From Costus lasius (lineage: Eukaryota > Streptophyta > Magnoliopsida > Zingiberales > Costaceae): a stretch of 64,000 nucleotides of DNA. The notes below the pieces were generated by a model, which was not told where the DNA came from, made no database searches, and was given only the letters and a program-made list of their open reading frames with translations. Both the position numbers and the translations under genes were made by a program. Every line of letters starts with the position of its first letter. The first letter of the stretch is position 1. This document shows, piece by piece, positions 23,701 through 36,500 of this stretch. The stretch is from assembly GCA_027563935.2 (NCBI GenBank), contig CM050454.1, positions 27,339,501-27,403,500 on the forward strand. The letters run 5' to 3'.

Positions 23701-24610
23701 CCTGTACATTTGAACAAATGTGAACTCCACATGCAGTGTCTAACACCCATGAAATAGAAGAAGAAGATACCATGACTTCAGTCACGAAAATACCTGAGCC
23801 AGAAGCGAAAGGGTTGCTTCCCTTCTTATCTCCTTGGAGCGCTTTACAGTCCTTTTTCCAGTGACCTAGGTGGCCACAATGGAAACATCTGTATTCCTTT
23901 GACCGCTTTACCTTTTGTTTCAGAGCCTTGTTGTAGCTCTTGACAGGGGCTTTGCCCTTCTTCCCCTTCTTCTTGTTCCTAGAAGGAACCATTAGGACAG
24001 AGTATGTAGGCGTTCCCTTCTCACGAGACTGAGTCTGCTCTGTAGTCAAGAGCATGTTCAGTAACTCTGCCGGCGTACAGTCGATCTTGTTCATATTAAA
24101 ATTAATAATGAATGGATCGAAAGAGGCCGGGAGAGACTGCAGGATGATGTCTACAACAAGCTCCTGATTGATGGTGTGTCCCAGTTTCTCTAGAGCCTCC
24201 TTGTACCCAATCATCTTGAGTACGTGAGCTCCCACTGGACTCCCTTCAGTCAGTTTGCTCTGAAAGAAAAGTTTAGTCAAGTTATAGCGTTCAGTCCTTG
24301 CCTGTGCAGCATACAGCATCTTGAGATTTGCTATAATTTCAATAGCAGATAAATCTTCATGCTGACGCTGCAGCTGTGGCGTCATAGACGCTAGCATAAG
24401 GCAAGCGACATCAATGCTATCATTGACATGCTTTTCATAAGCTTCCCGAACCGCCCTTGCGGCGTTCGCAGCGGGTTGAGGCGGTATAGCCATCTCGAGG
24501 ACATACAGCTTCCTCTCAGCCTTAAGAACAATCTTAAGGTGTCCGTACCAGTCTGAGAAGTTTGGCCCAGCAAACTTCTCCCTTTCCAGTAAGGATCGCA
24601 CATTGAACAC
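20787..24610 (-). pseudogene. C2 copia gag-pol, broken
   Basis: A single polyprotein frame in copia order. The gag (UBN2-type) domain begins NVRSLLEREKF. A CFHCGHLGHWKKDC knuckle lies near 23880. The protease has LDTACG near 23740, and the integrase has a WHSRLGH zinc motif and the D, D, E residues. RT has YVDD near 21770, followed by RNase H. Breaks: no ATG at the usual gag start (the codon pair is ACC-ACA), a 1-nt deletion near 23490, a TGA at 22353-22355 where C4 has CGA, and a TAG at 21507-21509 and at 20949-20951 where C1/C4 have CAG. RT also has an in-frame loss of about 23 residues near 22040, just before the [10 protein letters not shown] block. The element cannot make a full polyprotein. 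Confidence 0.93.
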
Positions 24611-26405
24611 TGTGGTGTTCGTTGTTGCAGTAATCTACAACATTGCAAGAACAGCAAGGTCAGTATCAATGTTAGAATCAATTCAGGACTTAAGAATGAT
24701 TCTTTTCTCACTATTTTATCTAACTGAAAAATCCAGTAAAACAGTCCGAAAGAGTAAAACTCTTTTAGTGAGATGGGATCCAGATTTCATACTTGGTCTC
24801 CGCGTCCCGCTCAGGCGAGATAACATGCACAGAGAGTACAAGCACTAATTTCTGGTAGGCAATCCCTGCCAATCGCCAACCCGTGCGATTCCCCTTCATC
24901 TGGGCAATCCAGCAGACTGTGCCAACTGAGTTGGTACAACACAGTCTCTGATCCCATAGATGGCTGCCTCCATATAGCTACCATATGCTCAATATGTAGC
25001 CTACATGGTCAAGCTGACCCGACCTACTCCATGGACCACCACGTGCTATGCTGAGCAACGAGAAGCGATAAATCCCTTCTCTGTAACACGTAGGTGTAAT
25101 CACACACCATCTGAAGATAGATAGGCGTGCCCACTGAGTGGGTACAACACGGCCCCAACGATAGTCAGAACAGTGAGGTTTCGCGTCAGAAGGCTTTCGT
25201 GCTTGATATTTAACGTTGGATTTTAACGGTCCTTTTATCTTCTTACTATCATTCAAATCCTATGGTGATAGCAGAAGAATAAATCATGCAGTTACTAAAT
25301 TACTTAAACAGTAAATTAAAAGCATGATGATCTTATGTGGTAAAAGCCCATTAAGCCTAAGTAAGACCTTAATTAATTTAAGTCTTCACTTGAGCTCTTC
25401 ATGGGTCTTTAGCATTTCCTCTGGCCCAACCCGGGCCCAAGCGCCCACTGCAGCTCAGGTACGCCCACCAGGTAAAATGCGCCTGTCCTAGAGTCGAACC
25501 CTAGACCTCCCACTGGTGAAGCCACTTGCTGCATGTGCCTTTGCCAAGTGTGCTCTGTGCTCATGTCTGATTAAATTACAATTTAATCTATCTAGACATG
25601 ATTGACTTGCAGGTCAATTACACTTTATAAATTAATTAAAATGTGATGCGCAGATCACAACAATAATTTACAATATACATCCAGGCACGCAGGCCCCAGC
25701 ACAGCACACATTAAATTTAGGTAGCCCACATAAGATTAAATAGACAATCATTCATGTTATACAAACATCATGTGATCCAATCAAGAAAATAAAATTTTTC
25801 GAAAAACCCATTGGCTTCATTTTATTTCCTTATGTGCCCTACTACCTTACAACGGTCCATTAATAGGGATCCACTCATCAGACCTAGTCAGACCCACTGC
25901 CCTTGTATGCACCAAGTCATAACCAACTTGAGTCGACCTCATGGCCAACAATGCATGCATTAAGGGCTGAACGTCCCTCATGAGTTCTGGCAAGCGGGTG
26001 TGACCCCGGGCCTTAATCATGAGCGTTCATCGGTTGTCTTAATCAGACATCGCTACACGCCTTTCAGCAGTCGACCTATAGCCACCTCATGCTTGCGCAT
26101 AGGTGCCATCTGGTCGACCCATCTAGGCTGTCAGATAGTCTGATCAGACTGTTGGGTCTTGACAGGACGATGACTTCAACCCAAATAACCCGTATAAGTT
26201 TTTAAGTAGGCGCTTAGATCTAATGGATGCGCGCAAGTAAAAGAGTTTGATCAAAAACTACAACATATACATGCGCCAATGTAAAGCATACATCATATTT
26301 TCGCATGATCATCTATCATGTGTTTTCGCATGTCATTTAGATCTATTCATAAGCGCAAACAAGGATCACAAAAACAAGCAATCATATGATTCATACATGA
26401 ACTTG
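24611..26405 (-). other. C2 leader
   Basis: About 1.8 kb of non-coding leader lies between primer site and gag. Two perfect hairpin palindromes occur: CCCACTGAGTGGG (25130-25142) and CCAACTGAGTTGG (24922-24934), both on the plus strand as written and both preserved in C1 and C4. Just before gag, the minus strand has a pyrimidine-rich run ending in a possible splice acceptor. No gene is seen. Confidence 0.7.
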
Positions 26406-26419
26406 CCTCTGATACCAAT
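26406..26419 (-). promoter_or_regulatory. C2 primer binding site
   Basis: The minus strand reads AATTGGTATCAGAG directly after the 5' LTR, complementary to initiator-Met tRNA. Confidence 0.88.
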
Positions 26420-28097
26420 TGAAAGTTTCCTAAAGGGGGCGAAACCCTAAAGCATGCGTTAACAAAAATTGCATGGGCGGAATCTAGGGTTTCCTAGGAT
26501 CGCATGCATGAATATATGATCAACTTGAAGATTGCATCTCACTAAAAGAGAGATCATACCAATGCCATTTCTTGGATGGCGTCTTGGAAGAAAGAGGGCG
26601 AGCGGCTCTCCTCCAAAGCAATCACACACAAAGATGATTGATCGCCTACTCCTTGTCGATCCTTGTGCTAGCAAGGCTCCAAGGTGTCCTTTTGTGTGGA
26701 AGAGAAGAGATGTCTTTCTTTGGCTAACCGGATCTCCTCCTTGGCGTGAAGACTCACCACACGAGAGAGAGGCGTCGAGAGGAAGAGGCGAGAGAGAAGA
26801 ATAGCACCACACCCACGAATGTAGAGGCGTTAACTAATTTGGAAAGCATGACTTCCAAAAATAGTAAGCCCTCAACGTGTGATGCGTTCACTCCGATTGA
26901 ACCATCGCATTTTCCTCTCCCATTGAACCATGCGCTCACTATGATGAGCCGGTTCAATTGGATTTGGTTCAAAGACCAAATTAAGCCAAGCCTTGATCTA
27001 GATCATATAAAACCAAAAGGTTCAAGATCTAACCATTCATCTCTTGATGCTCTTGATCTCACCGATCTAGCATCAAATCTCTCGATCGAAGCTTACCGAT
27101 CTCAAGCCCTAATCAATCAAACATGATCAGACCAGATCTCACTTACAATCAGAGTTTAAATCCCATTAAACAGAACCAAAACAATTCAGTCCACACGATC
27201 TGACTCAAGTAAGCCATATCATCAAATTGTGCGACCCTAAGGGTTTCCTTTAAATGTCGGTAATGATAACTTACGTTATCACGAACAGAGAGGGGTATCT
27301 AGCAACACATCACTGTCTCCCGATATAAAGGAAAGAGTCTTCCAAGACTACACCCAAACCACAGCACAAGTTTGAACCCAAGTCACTTGACATATGTGTT
27401 TCCTTTGCCACTGGATGTTCTTATTGGACAAGCGTGTCAAGCCTGTAATTCCAATATGATGAGAATGATTAGATCAGATGAACATAGTCATCTGGGTATG
27501 GGCATACACTTTCTCAATCATCTCATCCAGGGGGCCCCTTCAGAACATCACACTCCAACAAGGAGACGGCAATCCTATATCTATCACTAGTGCCCTAACA
27601 TGACTCATGCTCATTATCCAAGATAGTCTATAACCATTATGTTTCAAATGATATTGAACTACCTCAAAACAATGCCAATCATCATTTAGAAACACAAGTG
27701 ATCTCAAGTCAGAGGAAATATGCCACTTGTTTGCATATAAGGATTATTCACATTGTGACAAGCAATTGAATATCCTAAGTAGGGTCTGTCCAGTACATCC
27801 AATGTACCCATGAGTCTACATCTTATTCCATACTCGAAGCATCCTATAAGATTAGAACACATATTAGTCTCAATCATATCAAGGCTGTCTCATGTTCACC
27901 AAGATATCTCGACTAAGGATAAAACTGCATGTCAGCCTAGCTAAACAGCATTGAGACATTATTCAGAAGTATACATATTGCAGCAGATGATGTAACAACC
28001 TGAATAACAACCATTGCCTTTATAAACATAGAGTTTATACATGATACTGAAATAATCCCAAGGCCTCAAACATTAGCCTTAAGGGCATACCCCAACA
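26420..28097 (-). repeat. C2 5' LTR (1678 bp)
   Basis: Plus-strand ends are TGAAAGTTTCC and GGCATACCCCAACA. It is flanked by the primer site on the left and TSD CCCAC on the right. It matches 19089-20766 over its full length. Confidence 0.93.
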
Positions 28098-28542
28098 CCC
28101 ACCGCCTCCGGTGGGTCAGGTTCACCTGTTTTCCATTCCCTCGTGTTCTTTTCCGCTGTAGTTTCCCTCTTTTCCACGAGTATCCGCACGGCGGAGGCGT
28201 GTTCGTTCCTTGTTTTTGGTCTGTCTCAGGCGCATTGGCGCGCGAGCTGTGCACTGCGAATCCGCTGTCCCCATTGCGACGTGCTGAGCTTAAAATTTAC
28301 TTAGAGAGCGCACTAAATGCTAAGAGGTTAGTGATGTATTTTCAGTAGTTGAGTGTCGTTGATTCCTTCTCGCATTAGTGTTGCCCCGATCGAACTCGAC
28401 GCTGATTTCTTCGTGCTTTCCTGCTATTTTCCGAACGCTTTTCACTTCCCTCGTCTAAAGACCCTCTCCTATTTTTGAGTGCATCGTGTAATCCCTTAGA
28501 GTACGGCTTTAAGGACCCTCCTACCCACTAGTAGCTGCATCA
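28098..28542 (+). repeat. G1 5' LTR, second part
   Basis: It continues the G1 LTR after the C2 insertion; the first five bases are the TSD copy. It ends TAGCTGCATCA, the inverse of the TGATGCA at 17856, directly before the primer site. Confidence 0.75.
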
Positions 28543-28558
28543 ATTTTGGTATCAAAGC
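28543..28558 (+). promoter_or_regulatory. G1 primer binding site
   Basis: ATTTTGGTATCAAAGC follows the LTR end. It differs from the standard TGGTATCAGAGC by one base, still compatible with initiator-Met tRNA. Confidence 0.75.
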
Positions 28559-28659
28559 AAGTTGTGCGGACAATCCTCATTGTTCGCGCGATCCATACTT
28601 AGTCATATTTCTGCATGATTTCTGCATTTTCTGCATCTCTAACTTAACCTTGTTTGTGC

Positions 28660-29494
28660 ATGGTGACTACGAGGTCACAAGTCATGTCTTCCCAATACCC
28701 GCAAACCATACCCGAAACCCAAGTATCGGTCCAACCCTCGGAAGGGAATAGAACCAATGTAAACTCTTTGGCCGCACTTGAGGCGCGAGTCGATGCTAAG
28801 TTAGATGTGTTGTCCGCGCGCTTGGAGTCCCATGAAGGAAATACAAGTGCGATGTTTCAGCAAATAATGGCTGGGATCCACAACGTCACTCAACGTCCTG
28901 TGTTATCGGAGCCGAGACGCTCGAACCCGATTCACCCCCCACCATCTGCAAACCCAGTACCCCCCCACTAGAGAGCTACCTCCGCTCGCCGCGTTCACAC
29001 GGCCTCACGTCCCTGACGACTCCGGTCACCCACGTCCTTATGAGGCCCATGGGGGTTTAGGCTTCGAACCACTTGATGAGGATGATGTTTGGGCCGCACA
29101 AGGGCCCCAATCTGACGGCCGCTTTGGCCACACTTGGGCCGGTCAAAGGCCCCCAATCCAACAACATGTGGATCGTTCCTGCGCAGAGGATGACTTCTGT
29201 CGTTACATTAGGAACATCCCCGCCCCCTATGCGGGAAGCCTTGACCCCACAAGCTTCCTTGATTGGATCGCCTCCATCGATTCTTATTTTGACCTTAGTG
29301 ATTGGGCCCCCGAGTCCTGTGTCCGGTGTGTGCGCAACTTGTTGGAAGGCCTTGCAAGTTTGCATTGGGCAAATGTGGAACACCAAAATGCGCAGCAAGC
29401 CCTTCCTCCCATCGTTGATTGGGAGGAGAGGAAGTATCGCCTCCGCGAGCGATATGTGCCCCGTTCGTATAGGCAGCGTCTGCTTGATCAGTAC
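28660..29494 (+). pseudogene. G1 gypsy gag, N-terminal part
   Basis: Starts with ATG in MVTTRSQ, a start seen in many plant gypsy gags. The N-terminal piece has a short helix-rich stretch (LAALEARVDAKLDVL) and then a Pro-rich segment that hits a stop at 28971. Another frame (from about 29168) holds the retrotransposon gag core: a YAGSLDPTSFLDWI-like segment, a WEERKYRLRERYVP segment, then YRQRLLDQY. The change of frame between 28971 and 29168 shows at least one indel. The gene is then split by solo LTR S1. Confidence 0.8.
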
Positions 29495-31137
29495 TGTTGG
29501 GGTATGCCCTTAAGGCCAATGTTTGAGGCTTTGGGCTATTTTCAGTATCATGTATAAACAATATATATGTTTTATAAAGGCAATTGTTATTATTCAGATT
29601 GTTACATTATCTGCTGCTGTATGTATACTTCTGAGTAATGTCTCAATGATGTTCAGCTTAGCTGACATTCAGTATTGTCCTTAGTCGAGATATCTCGGTG
29701 AACATGAGACAGCCTTGATATGATTGAGACTAATGTGTGCTCTAATCTTGTGGGATGCTTCGAGCGTGGAATAAGATTAGACACATAGGTGCATTGGATG
29801 TACTGGACTGACCCTTCTTTGGATATTCAATTGTTTGTCACAATGTGAATAATCCTTGTATGCAAGCAAGTGGTATATTCCCTCTGACTTGAGATCACTT
29901 GTGTTTCTAAGTGATGATTGGCATTGTCTTGAGGTAGTTCAATATCATTTGAAAGATAATGGTTAAGGATTATCTTGGATAGTGGGCATGAGTCATGCTA
30001 GGGCACTTGTGATAGATATAGGATTGCCTCTCCTGATTGGAGTGTGATGTTCTAAGGGGGGCCCTTGGATGAAATGGTTGAGAATGTGTATGGCCATACC
30101 CAGACGACTATGTTCATCTGATCTAACCATTTTCATCATGTTGGAATCACAGGCTTGACGTGCTTGTCCAATGAGAACATCCAGTGGTAAAGGGAAACAT
30201 GTATGCCAAGTGAATTAGATTCACACTTGTACTGTGGTTTGGGAGTAGTCTTGGAAGACTCTTTCCTTCATATCGGGAGACAGTGATGTGTTGCCAGATA
30301 CCTCTCTCTGATTGTGATAACGTAAGTTATCGTTACCGACATTGAAGGAAACCCTTAGGGTCGCACAATTTGATGATATGGCTTACTTATGTCAGATCGT
30401 GTGGACTGGAATTATTCTAGTTCAGTTTAAAGGAATTTAAACTCTGATTGGAAGTGAGATCTAGTCTAATCATGTTTGATTGATTAGGGCATGTGATCGG
30501 TAAGCTTTGATCGGGGATTGATTCTTGATCGTGTTGATCAGGGGTTCAATGTGATGTGTGGTTATATCTTGAGCCATTCGGTTCAGAGAGATTTTAACCA
30601 GGGTTGGTTCGATTTTGTGTTTGGACCAAATGGTGTTTGAACCGGTTCACTTGTGAACGCATGGTTCAATTTAAGATGGAGGTTTCGATGGTTTAAGTGG
30701 GAGTTATGGAGATAGTTATGTTTTCGGTTTTCACTATTTTGGTGGTTGAATATACCTCTCCTTGATCACCCACGTATTCAAGAGAGAACTCCTCTTCTTC
30801 CTCTTGAGTGGATCATCTACATCCAAGAAAAGATATACCAACCTTGACACACATCTTCCTTGCAAGGGACGATCAGGACTCCTTGGTATCTTTGCTAGCA
30901 CAAGGGATGCAAGGGAGGAAGTCTACTTCATCTTGTGTGTGATTTCTTTGGAGAAGAGGCACTCGCCCCTTTTTCTCTTCCAAGCCGCCTCTCATATCAT
31001 GGCACAGGTAATGCTTTTACTTGTTCTATACGAGTTTGAAAAAGGTTGATCATATGCTCGTGATAAGCGATTCTTGGGATTCCTAGTTTTTCTGATGCAA
31101 GTTTGTTTTAGTCGCTTGTTAACTAAGTTTACTTATA
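29495..31137 (+). repeat. S1: solo copia LTR, subfamily B, in G1 gag (1643 bp)
   Basis: Starts TGTTGGGGTATGCCC. It is flanked by AGTAC (29490-29494) and AGTAT (31138-31142), a TSD with one mismatch, and the gag frame resumes right after. The last 40 or so bases are decayed: the expected end CTTTCA reads CTTATA. The first 1.25 kb is very close to the C3 3' LTR. No internal region remains, so it is read as a solo LTR. Confidence 0.75.
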
Positions 31138-31787
31138 AGTATAGTAGTTTACACCAAGGGTCGAGTACTGTCGAGGAGTACCGCCTCACCTTTGAGACGC
31201 TTCAACTCCGTTGCTACTTGCAAGAGGACCCCGAATTGTCGTTGTCCAAGTTTAAGAATGGACTCCGATTGGACAATCGCTGAGCCTTACCCTCGTACGG
31301 TTCGGAGACGTTTGACCAAACCTTTGAGCGCGCTCGCGACATCGAGCACGACCTTCGGGCCGTGGTTCGACGCAGCGAGTCTGGACCCCCTAGACGCCAT
31401 CCTTTGGACGGGCCTCCTCATGCCCACCCTCGACCCGAGCACCACGAGCCTCGTCCTGACCCACGGCCCGTGCCTGTGGCCCATCACTCCCCCAGGCGTT
31501 CAGCCCCTGGTGCCCTACCTTCTCGCCCCACTTGGGAAGAGAGGGGAAAAGCCCCACTTGTCAGCCTGCTTGATCACATTAACTGTTACAACAGCCTCCA
31601 ACCGGGTCATCTTTCCCGCGACTGCCCAAGGAAGTCCGCCACTGTGGACAAGGCCCCAACCCGTGTAGCCACCATCAGCCACGAACCCGCGGAGCAGGAT
31701 ATTGAGGCTGAGTGTTACACAAGCGGTGATGAGTCGGGTCACCACACAGTTGCGGTTGTGCGGTGCACCCTCATTCAACCCACACCC
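31138..31787 (+). pseudogene. G1 gypsy gag, C-terminal part
   Basis: The frame resumes as SSLHQGSSTVEEYRLTFE, the usual end of the gag core, then LSKFKNGLR. A TGA at 31281-31283 interrupts it. The same frame continues through an Arg/Pro/His-rich linker to a zinc knuckle in which the second Cys is Ser (CYNS then GHLSRDC), so zinc binding is probably lost. It ends in VVRCTLI, matching the gag-protease linker of G2, and then runs into the scrambled junction. Confidence 0.78.
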
Positions 31788-31843
31788 GCGACTCCATTAG
31801 ATTTTTCTGTGATGAGCAGGATATTGAGGCTGAGTGTTACACA
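31788..31843 (+). other. Patchwork filler at the G1/C3 junction
   Basis: Bases 31788-31811 are a perfect 24-bp copy of 42661-42684, which is C3 leader sequence. Bases 31814-31843 are a perfect 30-bp copy of 31692-31721, which is G1 gag sequence. The C3 leader proper begins at 31844. Two short templated copies side by side at a break are the mark of error-prone end joining. Confidence 0.8.
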
Positions 31844-31895
31844 TAGCTTGCGCATATTATAGTTGTTTTCACAAAAACTTACTTTCATGCGCGAC

Positions 31896-33572
31896 TGTTG
31901 GGGTATGCCCTTAAGCCTAATGTTTGAGGCCTTGGGATTGTAACAGTATCATTTGTATAAACTTATATGTTATAAAGACATGGTTGTTATTCAGTTAGCT
32001 ACATTGTCTGCAGCAATATATATGTTCTTCTGAATAATGTCTCAAAGCTGTTCAGCTAGGCTGACATGCAGTTAAGTCCTTAGTTGAGATATCTTGGTGA
32101 ACATGAGACAGCCTTGATATGGTTAAGACTAAAATGTGTTCTAATCTTATAGGATGCTTCGAGCATGGAATAAGATGTAGACTCATGGGTACATTGGATG
32201 TACTGGACTGACCCTACTAGGATGTTCAATTGTTTGTCACAATGTGAATAATCCTTGATTGCAACAAGTGGCACATTTCCTCTGACTTGAGATCACTTGT
32301 GTTTCCTAAATGATGATTGTCATTGTTTTGAGGTAGTTCAATATCATTTGAAACATAATGATTATAGACTATCTTGGATAATGAGCTTGAATCAGGTTAG
32401 GGCACTAGTGATAGACATAGGATTGCCGTCTCCTTGTTTAAGGAGTGTGATGTTCTAAAGGGGCCCCCCTGGATGAGATGATTGAGAAAGTGTATGGCCA
32501 TACCCAGGTGACTATGTTCATCTGATCTAATCATGCTTATCATATTGGAGTTACAAGCTTGACACGCTTGTCCAATAAGAACATCCAGTGGCAAAGGAAA
32601 TATGTATGCTTAGTGAGTTGAATTCACACTTGTACTGTGGTTTGGGTGTAGTCTTGGAAGACTCTTTCCTTTATATCGGGAGACAGTGATGTGTTGCTAG
32701 ATACCCCTCACTGATCGTGATAACGTGAGTTATCGTTACCGACATTTAAAGGAAACCCTCAGGGTCGCACAATTTGATGATATGGCTTACTTAAGTCAGA
32801 TCGTGTGGACTGAATTATTTGGGTTCAGTTTAAAGGGATTTAATCTCTGATTGTAAGTGAGATCTGGTCTGATCATGTTTGATTGATTAGGGCTTGAGAT
32901 CGGTAAGCTTCGATCGAGAGAATGGATGCTAGATCAGTTAGATCAGGAGCATCAAGAGATCGACGGTCAGATCAAGAACCTAAGTGTTTATTATGGTCTG
33001 GACTGGTTGCTTGGTTTATTTGGTTATTGAACCAAATTCAAATGAACCGGCTCATGGATGAGCGCTTGGTTTAAAGAATAGAGAGGAAAAATGCGATTGG
33101 TTCGAAATGCATGAACACATGATCGCATGAAAGAGTAAGTTGGCTATTTTTAGCAACCACGCCTCCATGTCTTATGGGGAGCGCATCTCTTGTCGCCTCA
33201 CTTCTATTCCCGTCGCCTTCTCTCGTGTGGAACCTCTGCTTCATGCTTTTGAAGAGTCGAGGACTAAGCAAGCAAGTTTCTCTCATTCCCTCCATACGAA
33301 GGACTCCTTGAAGATTTGCTAGCACAAAGTCGCCAAGGAAGTAGTCGCCTTCTCATTGTGTGTGTCATCTAAGGAGAAGAGGCACTTGCATCTTTGATTC
33401 CAAGACACCATCAAACCGATGGCAATGGTATGGTTCTATCTCTTGTGCAATCGGTTTTAAGTTGATTATAATGCATGCATCAAAAGATCCTAGAAACCCC
33501 CTTTCCGCTGCTTAAACGAAAAATACATGCGCCTATCTAGGGTTTCGCCCCCCTTTGTTAGGGGATCTTTCA
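31896..33572 (+). repeat. C1 5' LTR (1677 bp)
   Basis: Starts TGTTGGGGTATGCCC and ends GGGGATCTTTCA, followed directly by the primer site. Subfamily A. Confidence 0.94.
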
Positions 33573-33587
33573 ATTGGTATCAGAGCC
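33573..33587 (+). promoter_or_regulatory. C1 primer binding site
   Basis: ATTGGTATCAGAGCC right after the LTR is a full match to the usual plant initiator-Met tRNA primer site. Confidence 0.9.
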
Positions 33588-36500
33588 ATTGTTTGCATGT
33601 TTCTATGATTGCTTAAAATATTGTGATCCATGTATGCGGATATATAAGTATGCTTAGATCTATAACATGCGCATATTAGATGTTTCATAAGAAAAATGTT
33701 TCATGTTACATTCTTATGTTGGCGCATGTTCTTGGCGCATTTTTGTATGTTTTCTTAAAACTTATATTACATGCGCGATTCACCTTAGATCTAAGGCGCC
33801 TACTTTAAACCCTTAGATGGGTTATTAGGGTTGAAATCTCAGTCTAGTCAAGATCCAATTAGTCTGATCAGATTATCTGACAGCCTTGATGGGTCGACCA
33901 GATGGCACCTGTGCGAAAGCACAAGGTGGCTATAAGTCGACTGCAGACAGGCGTGTAGCGATGTCTGGTTGAGACAACCTATGAATGCACATGAGTTAGG
34001 CCCGGGCTCACGCCCGCTTGCCAGACCTCATTGGGGTCGTTCAGCCCTTGGCGCATGCATGGTTGGCCTTTTGGTCGACTCAAGTCAGTTAGGACTTGGT
34101 GCATGAAAGGGCAGTGGATCTGACTAGATCTGATGAGTGGATCCCTAGTAATGTGAAGGGAACCCCTTTCAAGAGGGGGGCGAAACCCTAGTTGGCGCAA
34201 ACTCGATAGGCAGCGGATTCAAGAATCGAAAACATGCAATATATGATCAACCTTTAAAACATGAAAGAAGGAGATGCGATTCATACCAATGCCATTTAAA
34301 GATGGCGCCTTGGAAGATAGAAAGCAACGAAGATTTCCTCCTTAGGACGCGCACACAAGATGAGGATGCGCTTACTCCCTACGGAATATCTTGTGCTAGC
34401 AAGATTCCTAGGTGTCTTTGATCGCGTGAGAAGGGAAGAAGATCGCCTTTCCTTGCTTGATTCTCGAGTCTCCAAGACGTGAAAGAGAAGTCTCTTACGA
34501 GAGAGAGCGACGAGAATTAGAGGTTGAGGCAACAAGAGATGCGCTCCATGTAAACATGGGGGGCGTGGTTGCTAAAAATAGCCAACCTCTCTTACATGCG
34601 ATCATGTGTTCATGCCCTCATGAACCAATCGCATTTTCCTCATTACTTTGAACCAAGCGCTCACATCTAGAGCCGGTTCAATTCGGTCTGGTCTATAAAC
34701 CAAATAACCCAAGCAATTAGTCCAGATCACATTAAAAACCCTAAGGTGCTTGATCTGACCGTCGATCTCTTGATGCTTCTGATCTGACCGATCTAGCATC
34801 TGTTCTCTCGATCGAAGCTTACCGATCTCAAGCCCTAATCAATCAAACATGATCAGACTAGATCTCACTTACAATCAGAGATTAAATCCCTTTAAACTGA
34901 ACCCGAACAATTCAGTCCACACGATCTGACTTAAGTAAGCCATATCATCAAATTGTGCGACCCTGAGGGTTTCCTTTAAGCGTCGGTAACGATAACTCAC
35001 ATTATCACGACCAGTGAGAGGTATCTAGCAACACATCACTGTCTCCCGATATAAAGGAAAGAGTCTTCCAAGACGACACCCAAAAACAGCACAAGTGTGA
35101 ATCAATTCACAAGGCATGCATATTTCCTTTGCCACTGGATGTTCTTATTGGACAAGCCTGTCAAGCTCGTAACTCCAATATGATGAGCATGATTAGATCA
35201 GATGAACACTGTCACCTGGGTATGGCCATACACTTTTCTCAATCATCTCATCCAGGGGGCCCCTTTAGAACATCACACTCCTTAAACAAGGAGACGGCAA
35301 TCCTTTGTCTATCACTAATGCTCTAACCTGACTCAAGCTCACCATCCAAGATAGTCTATAATCATTATGTTTCAAACGATATTGAACTATCTCAAAACAA
35401 TGACAATCATCATTTAGAAAACACAAGTGATCTCAAGTCAGAGGAAATGTGCCACTTGTCATAATCAAGGAATATTCACATTGTGACAAACAATTGAACA
35501 TCCTAGTAGGGTCTGTCCAGTACATCCCATGTACCCATGAGTCTACATCTTATTCCATGCTCGAAGCATCCTATAAGATTAGAACACATATTAGTCTTAA
35601 CCATATCAAGGCTGTCTCATGTTCACCAAGATACATCGACTAAGGACTTAATAGCATGTCAGCCCAGCTGAACAGCTTTGAGACATTATTCAGAAGAACA
35701 TATATTGCAGCAGACAATGTAGCTAACTGAATAACAACCATGCCTTTATAAACATAAGAGTTTATTACATGATACTGATACATTCCCACAGGCCTCAAAC
35801 ATTAGCCTTAAGGGCATACCCCAACATAATGGACCATTGTAAGGTAGTAGGGCAAATAAGGAAAATTAAAATTGATCCCAAGGGGTTTTCGAAATTTAAT
35901 TTTCATGAATGGATCACATGTTGATTGATGCATATGTATGTTTATTTAATCTTATGTGGGCTGCCCGTGTTTTAATGTGTGCTGTGCTGGGGCCTGCGTG
36001 CCTGGTTAATTTTGTAAATTAATTTTTATATTGTGATCTGCGCATCACATTGCATTTAATTTATAAAATGTAATTGACCTGCGAGTCAACCTTATCTAGA
36101 TAGATTAATTTGTAAATTAATCAGACAAGAGCACAGAGCACATTTGGCAGAGGCGCATGCAGCAGAGGCTTGACCAGGTGGGAGGTCTAGGGTTCGACCC
36201 TAGGACCAGGCGCATTTACCTGGTGGGCGCACCTGAGCTGCAGATGGCGCTTGGGCCCTGGTTTGGGCCAGATGAGCAGCAAAAGCCCCATGAAGAAAAG
36301 CAAGTGAAGACTTAAGTTCTTAAGGTCTTACTAGGGCTATGGGCTTTTACCACATAAGATTCATGCTTTCTTTTATTGTTTAATAAGTAGAACAGCATGA
36401 TTTATTTATCTTCTGCTATCACCATAGGAATTGCATGATAGTGAAGAAGATAAAAGACCATTAAAATCCAACGCTAAAATATCAAGCTCGTATGCCTTCT

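Larger units (their letters stand above)
19089..28097 (-). mobile_element. C2: complete copia element, minus strand, TSD CCCAC
   Basis: Two 1678-bp LTRs bracket a leader, gag-pol and a purine tract, all on the minus strand. CCCAC at 19084-19088 and 28098-28102 is the TSD. The LTRs differ at roughly 15-20 positions by eye (about 1 percent), so the insertion is not the youngest in the window. Gag-pol carries several inactivating changes. The target was the 5' LTR of gypsy G1. Confidence 0.95.
17856..31787 (+). mobile_element. G1: gypsy element, 5' LTR and gag, interrupted by C2 and S1
   Basis: The split 5' LTR (17856-19088 plus 28098-28542), primer site and gag (28660 to 31787) are in plus order once C2 and S1 are removed. 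LTR ends are TGATGCA and TGCATCA, a perfect 7-bp inverted repeat. Protease, RT, integrase and 3' LTR are missing: the element stops at a scrambled junction with copia C3. The end of gag (VVRCTLI then Pro/Thr) matches the same stretch of G2, so the two belong to related gypsy lineages. Confidence 0.8.

Noticed and set aside
29495..31137. S1 as the missing 5' LTR of C3
   Set aside because: G1 gag resumes directly after S1 with a matching TSD, and gag sequence separates S1 from the C3 leader, so S1 is a separate solo LTR despite its similarity to the C3 LTR.
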